Positions 52,001-64,000 of a stretch of 64,000 nt of DNA are shown one piece after another. The position numbers and the translations under genes were made by a program. This DNA is from Rhynochetos jubatus (Eukaryota; Chordata; Aves; Eurypygiformes; Rhynochetidae), in NCBI GenBank assembly GCA_027574665.1, contig CM050652.1, forward strand, positions 10,520,589 through 10,584,588, in the 5' to 3' direction. How positions within the stretch are numbered: the stretch's first letter is position 1; each line of letters starts with the position of its first letter. The notes under the pieces were generated by a model that made no database searches, had not been told where the DNA came from, and saw only the letters and a list, made by a program, of their open reading frames with translations.

Positions 52001-53500
52001 CATAGCTGTAGCCTATTAAAACCACTCGAGCATTTACATATAAGTTTCGTACTCCATAAATTACAGACACGTCTTGTGCATAAGATCTTAGATGATTTAT
52101 AATATGTAGAAATTTCTGTTATACAGGATATCACAGTAGGTGTTTCCATTATTCCTGTATTGTCTGTTCAATCCTTTCATTTACTATATATGTGTTTAAT
52201 CTCTCCTTTTTATCTCTTGTATGCAGTATTATATAAGTGAATTTCTTTCAGTTATTCAGTCTCATATTAAAAAATACTGAATCCCACAGGGGCTTGTAGT
52301 GACTCAAAATATGTTCTTCATTTCCATCTGCATCTGACAAGAACAACAGTCTTATCTTCATCCTTCCAATTCTCTATAGTCTCATTTCTCATTTCTCACA
52401 ATTATTATTATTTAATAATATATCTAAATTATATAAATTATAATATTCCATTTCTTTTTTTCCCTTACCTTAATTTGGAGGATCACCACCTTGACAGAAT
52501 AAATCTGTCTGTCCACTCTTCCCTTGTCCTTGTTCTTACCATTTTTCTAAGGAAAAAAGAATCACGCTTTTCCACAAAATTACCTACTCTAATTCTTCCC
52601 CGCATCTTGTACATATTCGAGCTTGGTGACCCTAAGTGGTGACTCTGTTTTCTCTATTTAGTTGTAAATTCTGGTGTGGGGTGGAGGTAAAGCATCATGA
52701 AAGTAACAGATAAAGATTCAGTATTGCTTTAATATTAGTGTTGAACAGTGTTAAACAGAGGCAGCTTTGAACATAGCAGTTGGATTGAATTTGTCCTTTG
52801 AATTCAATTAAAATTTAAAAACAGTAGTCAGTAGAATGAAGGCTGACTAACTAAGACTAACAACGAGTAACTAACGAAGACTCTAATTGCTCATTCAACA
52901 ACCCAGTAACTCAGCTTGAGAGACAGTAGCAGAGGGATCTTTCTGTTAGCTAAAAAATAGAACATCTGATGGTTAGTCTCTTCTGCATATATGTAAATCT
53001 CTAAGACCCACTGGGAAAGAACATGCTTTAGCAGGATATCATAAATAATATTCATCTGTTTCTGTCATAATTCAATGCTAATATAGCAGTAAAACATATA
53101 GTTTAATATGAAAAAATATTATTTACTGTCTATCTTTAACAGTAAATTGCAAATGTTCACACACATGTTCAGTAGAATATTAGACTCTGTTTAGTAATCT
53201 GAATTTAGTCTTAGTCCTAACAAAAGAACATAAAAGAAAATTATTATCTGCTAACTCTACCTCAAAGGTACTATAGAAACATGAGTAATATCTGGTGAAA
53301 GTAACATTATCATGAATAAGCCCCTAAGAACTCTAGAAATTTGAGGAAATTCATAGAAAATAGAGGGGAAATTTCAAATTTTTATTTGTTTATTTCCTGA
53401 GGTGTTAAAAAATATGAGAAACTCATAAAGATGACAAAGATGACAGATTACAGGACTTTAATATGCAGTAAACATGACCATGTTCAACACGGCAACATGG
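49002..53500. other. Intergenic, nothing recognised
   Basis: AT-rich DNA. It contains short T- and AT-rich tracts (for example 51667-51690 and 52398-52455) and only small open frames without recognisable domains. Confidence 0.55.
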
Positions 53501-54428
53501 AGAGGGGCTGCTGAGTGCAGCCTCAGCAAGTTTGCTGATGACACCAACCTGTGTGGTGCAGTCAACACACTGGAAGGAAGGGATGCCATCCAGAGGGACC
53601 TTGACTGGCTGGAGAGGTGAGCCACTGCCAACCTCATGAAGTTCAACAAGGCCAAGTGGAAAGCCCTGTACCTGGGTCGGGACAACCACTGGTATCAATA
53701 CAGGCTGGGGGATGAAGGCATTGTGAGCAGGTCTGTGGAGAAGGAGTTCTGGGTGTTGGTTGATGAGAAGTTCAACAGGATTCAGCAATGTGCGCTTGCA
53801 GCCCAGAAAGTCAATTGCATCCTAGGCTGTGTCAAAAGAAGTGTTAGCAGCAAGCAAGACAAGGAAGGTGATTCTTCTCCTCTGCTCTGCTCTGGTGAGA
53901 CCCCACCTGGACTACTGCATCCAGCTATGGGATCCCCAACACAAGAAGAACATGGACCTGCTGGAGTGAGTCCAGAGGGGAGCTATGAAGATGATCAGAG
54001 GGCTGGAACACCTCTCCTATAATGACAGGCCTAGAGAGTTAGAGTTGTTCAGTCTAGAGAAGAGAAGGCTCCGGTGATGCTTATAGCAGCCTTCCAGTAC
54101 CTGAAGGGGCCTACAAAAAACCTGGAGGGGACTTCTTACAAGGGCCTGTTGTGACAGAACAAAGGGCAATGGCTTTAAACTGAAAGAGAGTATAATTAGA
54201 TTAGATTAGATACAATGAATAAATTCTTCACAGAGAGGGTGGTGAGGCACAGGAACATCTTCCCCAAAACCGTTGTGGATGCCCCATCCCTGGAAGTGTT
54301 CAAGGCTAGGTTATACAGAGCTTTAAGAAACCTGGTGTTGTGCAAGATGTCCCTGCCCATAGCAGGGTGGTTGGAACTAGAGAATATTTAAGATCCCTTC
54401 CAACCCAAACCATTCTATGATTCTGTGA
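53501..54428 (+). mobile_element. CR1 LINE, 5'-truncated copy (longest in window)
   Basis: About 930 bases of CR1 in sense orientation. The start matches the region encoding the end of the reverse transcriptase (agcctcagcaagtttgctga, tgacaccaacctgtgtggtg, gccatccagagggaccttga). An open stretch reads M-K-F-N-K-A-K and later Y-Q-Y-R-L-G-D-E-G-I and A-L-A-A-Q-K-V-N-C-I-L-G-C, which are typical of CR1 ORF2. Beyond that the ORF2 frame is not maintained: the sequence later encoding the R-H-W-N-R-L-P-type tail is recognisable at 54236-54320 but in a different frame and with many substitutions. The copy ends with ccttccaacccaaaccattc and tatgattctgtg. It is more diverged than the 12.2-kb copy. Confidence 0.95.
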
Positions 54429-54684
54429 AATTTAAAGTTTAGATGAAAAAATGTACTTTCCTCCTGTGGAATATCCTTTCTTCCCTGGCAATTTTTGTGG
54501 AACTATTGAAAAAGCCAATAAAGTGTTGAGGTCAATAGCATCCCAAGTCCATAGAGTATCAGAAAAAGCAATTATGTATGTTATACAGACTGTAGTGTGT
54601 TTCTTTTTTATTGGGGAGGAAGAAACAGAGAGGATAGAGGGCAGGACATAGAGTGAATACTGAAAGAGAACTGTAAAGTCCAGA

Positions 54685-54870
54685 GTAATTTAGATTGGGA
54701 GAAATATCTGAAAATCATCTAGTCCAAGGGCTTGCTAAAAGCACAGCTTACTTCAAAGGTAGATGAGATTGCTCGGAGTCTTTGTCCAGTTGAGTTTTGA
54801 ATGTCTCCAAGTATGGAGATCTGACTCTTGCCTGGGAAACCAGTTTTAAAATTTTTCCACTCTTCTATGC
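54685..54870 (-). mobile_element. Old CR1 LINE fragment
   Basis: In reverse complement this resembles an older CR1 3' region. Landmarks are aaaatcatctagtccaaggg, gctaaaagcacagcttactt, gtccagttgagttttgaatg, tctccaagtatggagatctg and cctgggaaaccagtttt. The terminal repeats are eroded. It sits only ~260 bases beyond a younger CR1 copy on the other strand. Confidence 0.7.
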
Positions 54871-57800
54871 AATCTAATCTTATGGCAGTAGAATTTAAAA
54901 TATCTCTACGGATTATTAAAATCAAATATGCTGCATTAAAAATTAATAATTTTGTATTATTAACACAAAAAGGTGTATAAAACTGAAACAGAGCTTAATG
55001 CACTAGTACGACAGGAAAGTTGTACTCGTTTGGTGGTTTCTTGTGAATTCTAATCTTTATTTTCTCTGAACTTTAGGTAAAAAGTACATCAGGCAATCCA
55101 GACATGGTATCCTGAGCCTGCCTGTTCTGTGTGAATACATCATGCACTCACAAACTTCTAGATGGAAAAGAAAAAGACAGGGAATTTAGCTAACTTATCC
55201 ACTCTCAAATCCAAGTTTAAACTCAAAGTGTATATATTTGAACTGCAGTTAAAGGTCTAAAGTTGACTGAGTACTTAAGTGATTTGCTAAGTTAATATGA
55301 GGAAGAAGAATATGTTACAACTTCTCATATATTGAATGTTTCCTGAGAATGGATCCACACCCACATTGGAACCAGCACCAATGTGAAGGACTCTTGTACA
55401 TCACAGCCCTTTCTTACATGACATTTTTCTGTCTGAAGGTGTTTTACTGATCTGACATATAAAATGTAGCGTCTATTTGTTTCTGAGGCTGGGAAAAGGC
55501 CTGTCATGAATGACTGCATTAAATGAATTGTTTTCAACTCCCTGTTGTTGTGTTTCAGTGTTCGTAGAACATAGCACATTAGCTTAGATTAAAATTGGTT
55601 TTATACATACACGTGCACATATAAAAAACATAAAAGGTGACATGAGTTTAAATAGTGATAAGAACAGCACACTTCTAAATCTTGAAATGTAAACCCACAA
55701 TTTCATAGAAAAAATCCAAAGCAGTGTGAAATGGGAAGCTAAGATTCCTTTATTCAACTCTATTATACATGACATTTTTACATAGATACAGTTAAATTTC
55801 TCAAGCTATATCTTAACCAAGAGACTCCTGCTAAACCAAATTTTTCAGAATAGGATATTTAATGAGTATAACTATTTTACTCTTTACTTTTATCTCTGAT
55901 CTCATAGCTCATGTTATTAAGAGAAAAATTATATTTTATTATTTGAAAAGAGGTGACGTGATATTCAAGTATGTAAATTATGGTAGGAACTTTAAAATAA
56001 TTGTGACTGGTAGTCTTGCAGAAAATCAGAAATTATAATATAAAATCGGCAGTTGCTTGTCATTCACAAAGATGAAAATGCAAAATAGACAGTCTCATTT
56101 CAGCACTGCTCAATAATAAATCAACAGGCCAGACATGACTCAGAGTCTGCTCATAAATTAGTTGTTTTACATGGAACAAGAAATCACAAGGAAAGGCAAG
56201 ACAGAAAAGAGGGGAGAAGCAGCGAAACCATGCCTCATGTGTCTTTCTGTTCTATCATTTGTAGACAATTACATCAAATATTAAATAGTGCAATTAGTGG
56301 CAAAAAGAGAGTGTTAAACAAACATGCTATAATGGACCAAGTTATCAAAATCAATAGTAGATCAGCTATAAATGAATGTAAGATTGTTGCAGATGTAATT
56401 GTTCCATAAGATGTAACACTGGCCCCTATTACACTCACCACTGCCAACTTTATTACTACTGATGACAGTAACAGCAAAAAAGTCCAAGCCAGATTAATCC
56501 TAGCTTAACATTAAGAATTTACGTATGCCAAAGTTACTTGGTATAGAAATCCCACATTACACCTATAGTCAACATGCCCAGGTTTGTCTATTTACCACTG
56601 AGGAAACTGGTGTTTGATTTACAGATCTCAATTAGGGGGTTATATTACACAGGACAAATCCAGACCTGTTGTACCGAAATTTCACTTGACTCTGATGCTG
56701 GATGGTGGTTGGCATCAGCGGGAAACAGCCTTGAATCCTTGACTCAGTTAGAATTTTCCTGATCCATTTTCAGCAGCTTAAGATAATGAGGAAAGGAAAC
56801 AACCTTCCGTCTTCAATGGAAAAATTGTTTCTGAAGCTGAACATAGTCCTTTTCAAGTTAAAAATATTATTTCAGTGTTTCTAAGTGACTGTAAACACAG
56901 AAAACACAGAATAGCAGAACTCTGACCTAATTAGTTTCATAGTATATCTATTCTTAAGGTTTTTTAGTATTTATTTTTTATTAATACGTTAGAAGTGGTG
57001 TCATACTTAGTATAAGTCCTACACTATATTTTCAGGTAAACTGAACCATAGTTTAATGGTTAGATATGAAATCACATAGTTCAGTTAACCATACAGATCT
57101 GAGGTGGCTCAGTTAAACTCATAGATGTGGCAGATAGGAGCTTTTTTAAGAAAATAAAAAGAAACCTCTTGAGGTCTTCTCTATGTATAAAGACAAGGTC
57201 TAATCTCTTATATATCCAGGGCACTTCTACCTGATAAATGCTGTTCTGCCTAAGAAATTTAGTTGTTGAAACTGAGAGAAAAATCTGTTACATCAACCTG
57301 CATAATGCAAGTCTCCAAACAAAAGGAAGCAGCAGTTAATGCTGTGATTTCTGTGGTGATTTACATTCAGCAGTTGCTAGTTTAGGAGCAAGGTAACACT
57401 TCCAGCTAGCACCAAAGCCTATCTAGTTGTATGGTATTTTACAGCCAAAGATGGGGATGAGTTCTGAGCTAAATAGCTATTTAAATTTAAGAGTCTTAAG
57501 AAACTTGCCTGACTCTTAGACACATTCACAGTGTCATAGTAGGGAACACTGTGAAGAGGACTACGTGAGGATCCAGTAGTATAAAATCAAAACTGGTAGC
57601 TTTTTAAATGTGCCAAGCTGAAGGAAGAGGAGACTTTGGGAGCATTTGAGGCAGCATCAACATTACTGTTAAGAAATATGCATGTCCTGACTTTGTGTTC
57701 CCACCTTGTAATTAAAAAATGGTGACAAATGACGTGTTAAAAATGTAATGAGAGAGACAGAGATGAAAGTGACAAAAGGGTTTTTGAAGTGTAATGGGCT

Positions 57801-58039
57801 CAATTAAAGATTCAAAAGTATGAGAACTGCAACATAAATGAAATAATGCATTTGTTTTAGGAATTATGATATTAACTGCTTTGTTAAGCCTCTGAGCATG
57901 CCCTGGATAAACAACTTCTTTTAAATTTAGATTTAATTGGAAACTCATTAAATTGTTATGTAGCAGGATCTGTCACTTGTGAAGTGTTTCATTTAACATT
58001 GCATTTCTCAATCCAGTGAGAGCATGAGGAACTGGCCAG
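54871..58039. other. Intergenic, nothing recognised
   Basis: AT-rich DNA with short random-looking open frames on both strands. No named repeat or exon is seen. Confidence 0.55.
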
Positions 58040-58160
58040 TCATAGAATCATGGAATCATAGAATGGTTAGGTTTGGAAGGAAGCCTAAAGATCATCTAGT
58101 TCCAAACCCCCCTGCCACGGGCAGGGACACACTCCACTAGACCAGGTTGCTCAGCACACT
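58040..58160 (-). mobile_element. CR1 LINE 3'-end fragment
   Basis: Begins tcatagaatcatggaatcat and runs through ttaggtttggaaggaagcct, gatcatctagttccaaaccc and cactccactagaccaggttg, the reverse complement of a CR1 3' UTR. About 120 bases remain. Similarity is good, so the insertion is not very old. Confidence 0.93.
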
Positions 58161-61110
58161 GACAACAGACCTGAATCTAGCACTGATGACCAGTCACACT
58201 ATGCCAACACATTCTGATGGCAACTTGGGACACATTTAGAGAAAAATGAAATTCAGGTCCACAGTACCTCTTTGAATATGTTCAAGAGGTTTTATTTTCA
58301 AAATGGGGTCTAATGGGCATGTCATATTTATAGAGAGAGGGTGGCATATTCCTGTATATTTGTTTTGGATACCAACATATTTCTGTGAATCAGTGAGACT
58401 CATTCTGCTACATTAATTCAAAGGTATACAAAATTTTGGTATACAAAATCTATGAGTAGAAGCAATATCCTTTTTATTTTTCTACAGGACACTTACTGTA
58501 TCCTGCCAGAATTGTGAAAGGGTCTGCATAGATGAACAATTTAAGTTGACCCCATGATGTGTGGACAGTAACTCACAAATAGGTCACAGTCATCAACAAT
58601 GACATGTGGAGTAGGGACAGAGCATAGACTGTCCATCAGTCCACTCCTTAAATTTTCTTAAAGGACAAATGTGGATCAGGAGGCACTCAGGAGAAAATGC
58701 TGCTTTTCCAATTTCTTCTATCAGAGTCTGCTTTCTCTAGCTTTTCCTCCAGAAATCAGGCTTCATAATTTGCCCATACCCATGGTTAATAACAACTGGT
58801 TTTCTCAAGTTACCTCTCCATCCTCTATCGTATGGATCATTTGCTTTTATAATAGAAATGTAACTTACATCCAAAGAACAATTGTCCAAACCAGAAGTCG
58901 TCAACAAGGAACATTAGGAAGATACATTGAAATTATATATTTTGGCAAAGTGTTGGTAATAAAAAGACAACAGTTCAGCTTGTTGGCAGAAGCAAATGCT
59001 ACTTTTGCTGAATGCCTGAGTAATTGGCTTTCAGTTGCATCTGTGGGGGTTGCCAGAACTTCTGGTTCTGGGTGGTTAGCATGATGAGTTCATAGGAAGT
59101 GCAGACAAACGAGCAGTCAGTACTATCATAGCTGAATGAAAGAAATACCTAGCTCCTCTGCCTGAAGTCGTTCAGCTGAAGAGGGAACCGCATGGGTGTA
59201 ATGGAACATTGTAGTATCTGGCTTTGGGCAGCTGTCAATGTGCTGAGTATCCTGGTTCTAACACAACTGACAATGGTGAGTCTGCTTGGGTGCATTGACT
59301 GGGAGGAGTGTGAGTACTGGGAAACCAAGTACAAGTCTGCAACTGGCAGCAAATAGCTGGAAATTGCTACAGAAACAAGCTCAGTCAGCTACTTGAGATA
59401 GGGAAGCTTTAGATCAAAATTGAAGGTCTTTGGTCTTCATTTTATGTCTCTGTGTTACCCTTGTCCCAGAATAATTTTCTTTCTGGAGATCATAATATAA
59501 AGAGATAGGATGACACTTGTCAATACAGAATAGATATGAACAAAACTAAATGCTATTACGATATTTTTATGTTGTAAAGAAGAAATAGCACAAACCATTA
59601 GTTTAATTAATTGATAAAAGTAACTTTTGGTATTAGCATATCAATTACTATAAAAAGAATACAATGCATTAGACCTTTTGAAAACTGAAGCATGTTTGGT
59701 TTTTTTCATTTATTTACCTTAGGATTCCATGTTGCTGTTTTCTATATTAGTATGATAGTCCCTAGTACCTTAATCTTCCTAGTCCACTAAAAAAAAGGCT
59801 TAAATACCTGATATAGACTTTTATTTTTATAATTTAAAAATTTTATCATTATTTTTCTCTCATCCAGATCACATTTTTATATCGAGGGGAGCTGACCCAA
59901 TGGCAGTGTTGAAGTTTTCATACATTATTTTGCTCTCTTTTTTATTTTTTCAGTTGTCAAATCTAAAATAAGTTATCAACCTACAACTTTAATACCCATC
60001 AAGGCTGTCACATTGTATGCTAGGGTTACACTTTTGTGTATTTCCCAGGTGGATTTCAGACTGGTAGGGATAATAAGTCACTTTTTTGAAATTGTGAGAC
60101 CTTTGTCTCACCTCCATAACCCAATGAAGGTTCATCAAACTATCAAAAGCAACTTTAGAAGGGATAGGAGAGAGGTGGGGAAAAAAAAAAAAAAAAAAAA
60201 GCAGTAACTCAGCAACTGACAGCAGGGTGAAGTTCTTCAGGTCAAATTGAATCTCTTCTTTTGATGGGTAAACGCATGAAAAACTCATCACTCATACTCA
60301 CACTAGCTGGGATAATATTATGATGTTATTTCTTTACAGAGAGCAGCTGGAAAAATATGATAATCCATTTCAAATATTCTTTTTTATCTAAATATTACAA
60401 AAATAAGGAGCAGATTACCCACATGTAATTTTTCTAATTACAGTATTTGTAATACTAAACTGCAGCATTCTTGATTTGTTTCAAGATAAAATTCTTTCCT
60501 CAGAAATTGTTGGGACTCAGTTTAATGATTGCTCCATCAAGGGATAGTTAGGCATGAATCAGATACAGGCTTGAAAGACCTTATGCTCTAATGAGATTTC
60601 ACAGCTGTGGATGCTTGTGTAGATACTACCTGGAGATATTGGGTACAGATTCGTCTGTCTTGACTTCTGTGTAAGTCCCTTATTACTGTGTCCAGGTATC
60701 TCTGAAGATTTCAGGCAATGTTAATCTCAATTATATACTTGGCCATTAATATCTGTCTTTGGAACCTACATACTGTGAGCCACATCAAATGAAGGCATTC
60801 AAGGGGTGACCATTGGTATTTTATTGATGGACTAAAGCCTCAGTTTTTCTGTATGTTCTTAATTCATATTGAAAAATATTGATAGGGGTTTCATTTTTTC
60901 TGTGTTCGCCAACCTCAAGTGCTCGTTAGCAAGTGATTTGTACAATGTAACTCAGGCTTCCTGTATCAAGAGTCTTTGTCAAACCTTTCTGACTCATGTA
61001 ATCTTCTTTAGGGTTATGTTAGGACATAGACCTTGTAGTATTTCCTTCCTTTCATCTTTATGTGACTGGCTTCACCATCCAAAAAGGAGACAAAGTGTTT
61101 CTCTTAAAGT
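58161..61110. other. Intergenic, no supported gene
   Basis: AT-rich DNA with a 20-base A-run at 60181-60200. A 137-codon open frame on the + strand (58671-59084) has no recognisable domain, so I leave it uncalled. No named repeat is recognised. Confidence 0.5.
60181..60200. repeat. Poly(A) run, 20 bases
   Basis: Uninterrupted A20 preceded by a purine-rich stretch (gggataggagagaggtgggg). No polyadenylation signal is close upstream. Confidence 0.9.
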
Positions 61111-61850
61111 TGGTGCTGGTTTTAGTTGGGATAGAGATAACTTTCTTGACAGTAGCTAGTATGAGGCTGTGTTTTGGTTGTGCTGAGAATATTGACAACA
61201 CACTAATGTTTTCAGTTGTTGCTGAAGAATTTTTACATCAGCTCAAGGACTTTTCCAGTTTCTGATACTACACCTGTGTTCCTATTCTTTTCTCTACAAG
61301 AAGCTGGGAGGGGACACAGTTCAGACAGCTGACCCAAACTGATCAAAACAGTGTTTCATTCCATAAAATGTCATGCTCAGTAAATCAGCTGGGGGTGGGC
61401 CAGGGGTCTCGCAATCTCTTGATTGTTGGATCTCTTTCCTGTGCTTAGTCTGGCTGTGGTTCTTGGACTCTGTATCTCACTACTTGGGAATTGACTGGTC
61501 ATCGGTTGATGGGTGCTGAGCAGTTGTATCATTGGTTTTCTTTTCCATTGTTTTAATTAGATAGTAGTAGTAGTATGGTAATATTATTTTCATTACATAC
61601 TATTGTTAATATTATTAGTACCGTTATTAGTATTGTCAGCATTACTGGCATTGTTATTATTAGTAGTATTATTGGTATTTGTATAATTATTTTATTTAAT
61701 TTATTTTCAATTATTAAATTGTTCTTGTCTCAACCCACGAGTTCTTTGTCTTTTTCTCCAACTCTCCTCCCCATCCCACTGTGGAGGAGGGAGTTGAGCG
61801 AGTGACTCTGTGGTACTTGGTTGCTGGCTGGCTGGGGTTAAACCAAAACA
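61111..61850 (+). mobile_element. Solo LTR of an endogenous retrovirus (third copy of the family)
   Basis: About 740 bases starting at tggtgctggttttagttggg and ending gggttaaaccaaaaca. Family blocks are atagagataactttcttgac, ggctgtgttttggttgtgct, the cagttgttgctgaagaattt block, gaagctgggaggggacacag, gacagctgacccaaactgat, ttgactggtcatcggttgat, a long region of ATT/GTT-rich units (about 61575-61700), and ttcttgtctcaacccacgag followed by the tcctccccatcccactgtgg tail. This copy looks closer to the general avian family pattern than the copies at 18.07 and 33.56 kb. No clean target duplication is visible and no viral genes adjoin it. Confidence 0.85.
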
Positions 61851-64000
61851 AATTGTATTTAACAGTAGTGATTCACACACATGTATTTTGATCTTTATTA
61901 GTGATCTTGTTTACTTTTAAGGATTTCCATGAGGTTTGACTCAAGAATACTGAAGTATTCCATATTCAGATAAAACTGCACTGCATGACATTTGGCTGGT
62001 TTTGCAGCAGTTCAGGATATTAATCAGCAGGCACTTAATGCACATTTATTCAGATTTTAAGGGGCACCAGAAATATCTTCTCCTGCATTCTAAAGGGTAG
62101 AATTAGCTAAGGAGTTAAGACTTCTGTGCTGCCAATATTGCCATGTTCTTACACCAGTGACGACTTCAGGTCAATATTTATACATTGGTAATATCTGGAA
62201 AGGATGATGAACTCCATGAACTTCAAGAGGGATCTTTCTTTCATGCTTCTCTCTGACTTCTAGCTATTTCTCAGTATGTCATCTTCCATAGTAAATTAAC
62301 CATACAGGCTTGACTATTATGTCTGTTTTGAAATACTTATTAAAGTCCATGGTAGCATCATTTGACATTTCTTTTGGGGTTACACTAAAGTTATTGTTTT
62401 ATACTCCTGTAGTTGAACATTGACAGTTAAAAAATGGGGAACACATATCACATCAGAGAGGAAAAGCCAATGAATATAATAATCCCTCTGCAATGAAAAA
62501 TGAGCTGTGCATTTTCTTCATCCCTTCTCTGATTCCAGAGAAAATAATTATAAATCTCAAGAGGAGAAGAAAAATTGTGGGAGTAATTATTCATCACCCT
62601 ACAGAATTCACAGAAGAAATGCACTGCATACAGATTTCTTAGCATATTCTTAATTTGAAACTTAATTATAATGAATAGTTTTCCCATTATCATGCAAATA
62701 AACAAGATGTTCCTCACACATATGTGCGATGTGCTCTGCTGTCCTCAGAGAAGATCTTATTCATTTTGCACTGGGAAAGGTACCAAATCAATAGATTAGT
62801 TGTAACCTACCTGACAATTAGAGAAGTTTAGATCCTGCTGTTAATTTTCTGATTAATGTTCACCTATATAAATCTGGGTTAAAACTTGAAATATCAACCA
62901 TCTATTGAGGAGGTTTATAAGTAAAATTAAGCTGGGCTTTTCAGAAACCTCTCTACATTTCGGCTTCATACATCTGCCTGAAATTGGCTCTCATACCAGA
63001 TTCTCAGGTGTGGATCCGAAACGCTGTAATAGGTGGCTATGAGATTTTCTTTGTTCCTTTGTTGAAGAATATTGATTAGATTCGTCAGATTATGGGTAGT
63101 GACCTGTTTAAATATTTTTACCACAATGACATACATTTTACTCACACTTTTCAGTCTCAGGTACAGCAGTTAGATGAACTGATATGAAATGGTAATTCAC
63201 AATAAGGTGAAAGGAAAACTTTGTAGGAAACAAACCGTGCTCGAGTCAGCCCCATTATACTAGGTTGAAAGTGTGATTTGGATCTTTTTTAGAGAAAAAA
63301 TAATTCTGAATTGTTGGGAAGCTTGGGAGAAGGGGAGAAAGTGATGCTAGGACTTCCAAGCAGTTCTGTGCTAGCTTGCATTCTAATGCCTGAGAGGGGC
63401 TGCAAATAGTGATTCCCTTTTGGAACAACTAAATATTAGACTTTTAGATGAGATATTTGAAGTTATATGTCAAGACTAAAAGGGTATACAAAGCATAAGC
63501 AAAGATAGAGATTTACAGGGTGAAAATGTGCCATCTCCTGCATTAACAAGTCTTTAGAAAAACTAATACCCATGTTTCTAACAAAAGTAAAAATCAAGTA
63601 TCAATGATTCTGCTATGGGAAGATTTCCAATTATTGATGGATGTACAGTGTATATTATTCCCCTGCATTTTGGAGCTATCAGTTTGTATTTTCTGTGCCT
63701 AAGTAATAGATCACAACCCTAAGTGCCATTTTAACCTAAGAAAGGAAAGCAGATTTCCTAATAACATCGCTTATATGTGAATTGTGACATTCTTTCTATT
63801 CATAAAATTCCCTCTGTTTTGTGTTGATGTGTGAAAGATGGTTGTATTGGGTGTAAAAAGACTCATTTTCTCTATCTACCACAGAGGAAAAAGTACATGA
63901 AGTTCACCCTGACATCTCTGAATCTGATCAATTGACCAAGTTACACTGTTACCAGCAGTTCCATTCCTTCTGTTCTGTTTGGGTTTTATTTTCTTTTCTG
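61851..64000. other. Intergenic to window edge, nothing recognised
   Basis: AT-rich DNA without a recognisable exon, RNA gene or transposon. The longest open frame is 89 codons on the minus strand (62448-62717) and has no recognisable domain. Confidence 0.55.

Noticed and set aside
58671-59084. 137-codon + strand open frame
   Set aside because: No recognisable domain, no splice context and no repeat match; consistent with chance in a 64-kb window.
1-64000. CRISPR arrays, bacterial operons, tRNA or rRNA genes
   Set aside because: No regular spacer arrays, no Shine-Dalgarno-linked gene runs and no tRNA or rRNA signatures were seen; exon structure and CR1/LTR content show a bird nuclear genome.

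Overview
The window looks like a stretch of a bird chromosome. It is AT-rich and almost gene-free. CR1 LINE copies with the typical avian 3' end (terminal ATTCTATG-type repeats) recur through it, and it carries solo LTRs of a kind common in neoavian genomes. It has vertebrate-style exons with AG/GT splice borders and no bacterial features. The species cannot be fixed from the sequence alone.

The only protein-coding gene I can support is at the left edge, on the + strand. Two exons (487-632 and 5032-5172) encode the end of a C2 domain that I recognise as the second C2 domain (C2B) of the presynaptic active-zone scaffold Piccolo (PCLO), ending in S-S-T-Q-T-H and a TGA stop. An apparent 3' UTR of about 4.8 kb follows, up to an AATAAA at 9957-9962. 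The remaining ~54 kb behaves as intergenic DNA. In other amniotes the next gene beyond the PCLO 3' end is CACNA2D1, a long way off; that is established synteny, not something seen here.

Layout: 1-5172, last introns and exons of PCLO; 5173-~9980, its 3' UTR; ~11.19-11.47 kb, an isolated CpG-rich patch; 12-12.85 kb, two CR1 pieces in opposite orientation; ~15.95-16.54 kb and ~27.17-27.80 kb, two diverged copies of one LTR-like repeat in inverted orientation; 17.0 kb, a TAGA microsatellite; 18.07-18.88, 33.56-34.31 and 61.11-61.85 kb, three same-strand solo LTRs of one family, the middle one with a perfect 5-bp target duplication; 31.8, 38.2, 41.7, 42.1, 53.5-54.4, 54.7 and 58.0 kb, further CR1 fragments of differing age; 48.64-49.00 kb, a GC-rich retrovirus-derived segment with internal repeats. 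Between these lies AT-rich DNA in which I see no gene; the short open frames there look like chance.

I did not find a clearly new biological system. The best leads are the orphan CpG patch just beyond PCLO, the inverted pair of unclassified LTR-like repeats, and an unclassified 1.7-kb segment near 24 kb.
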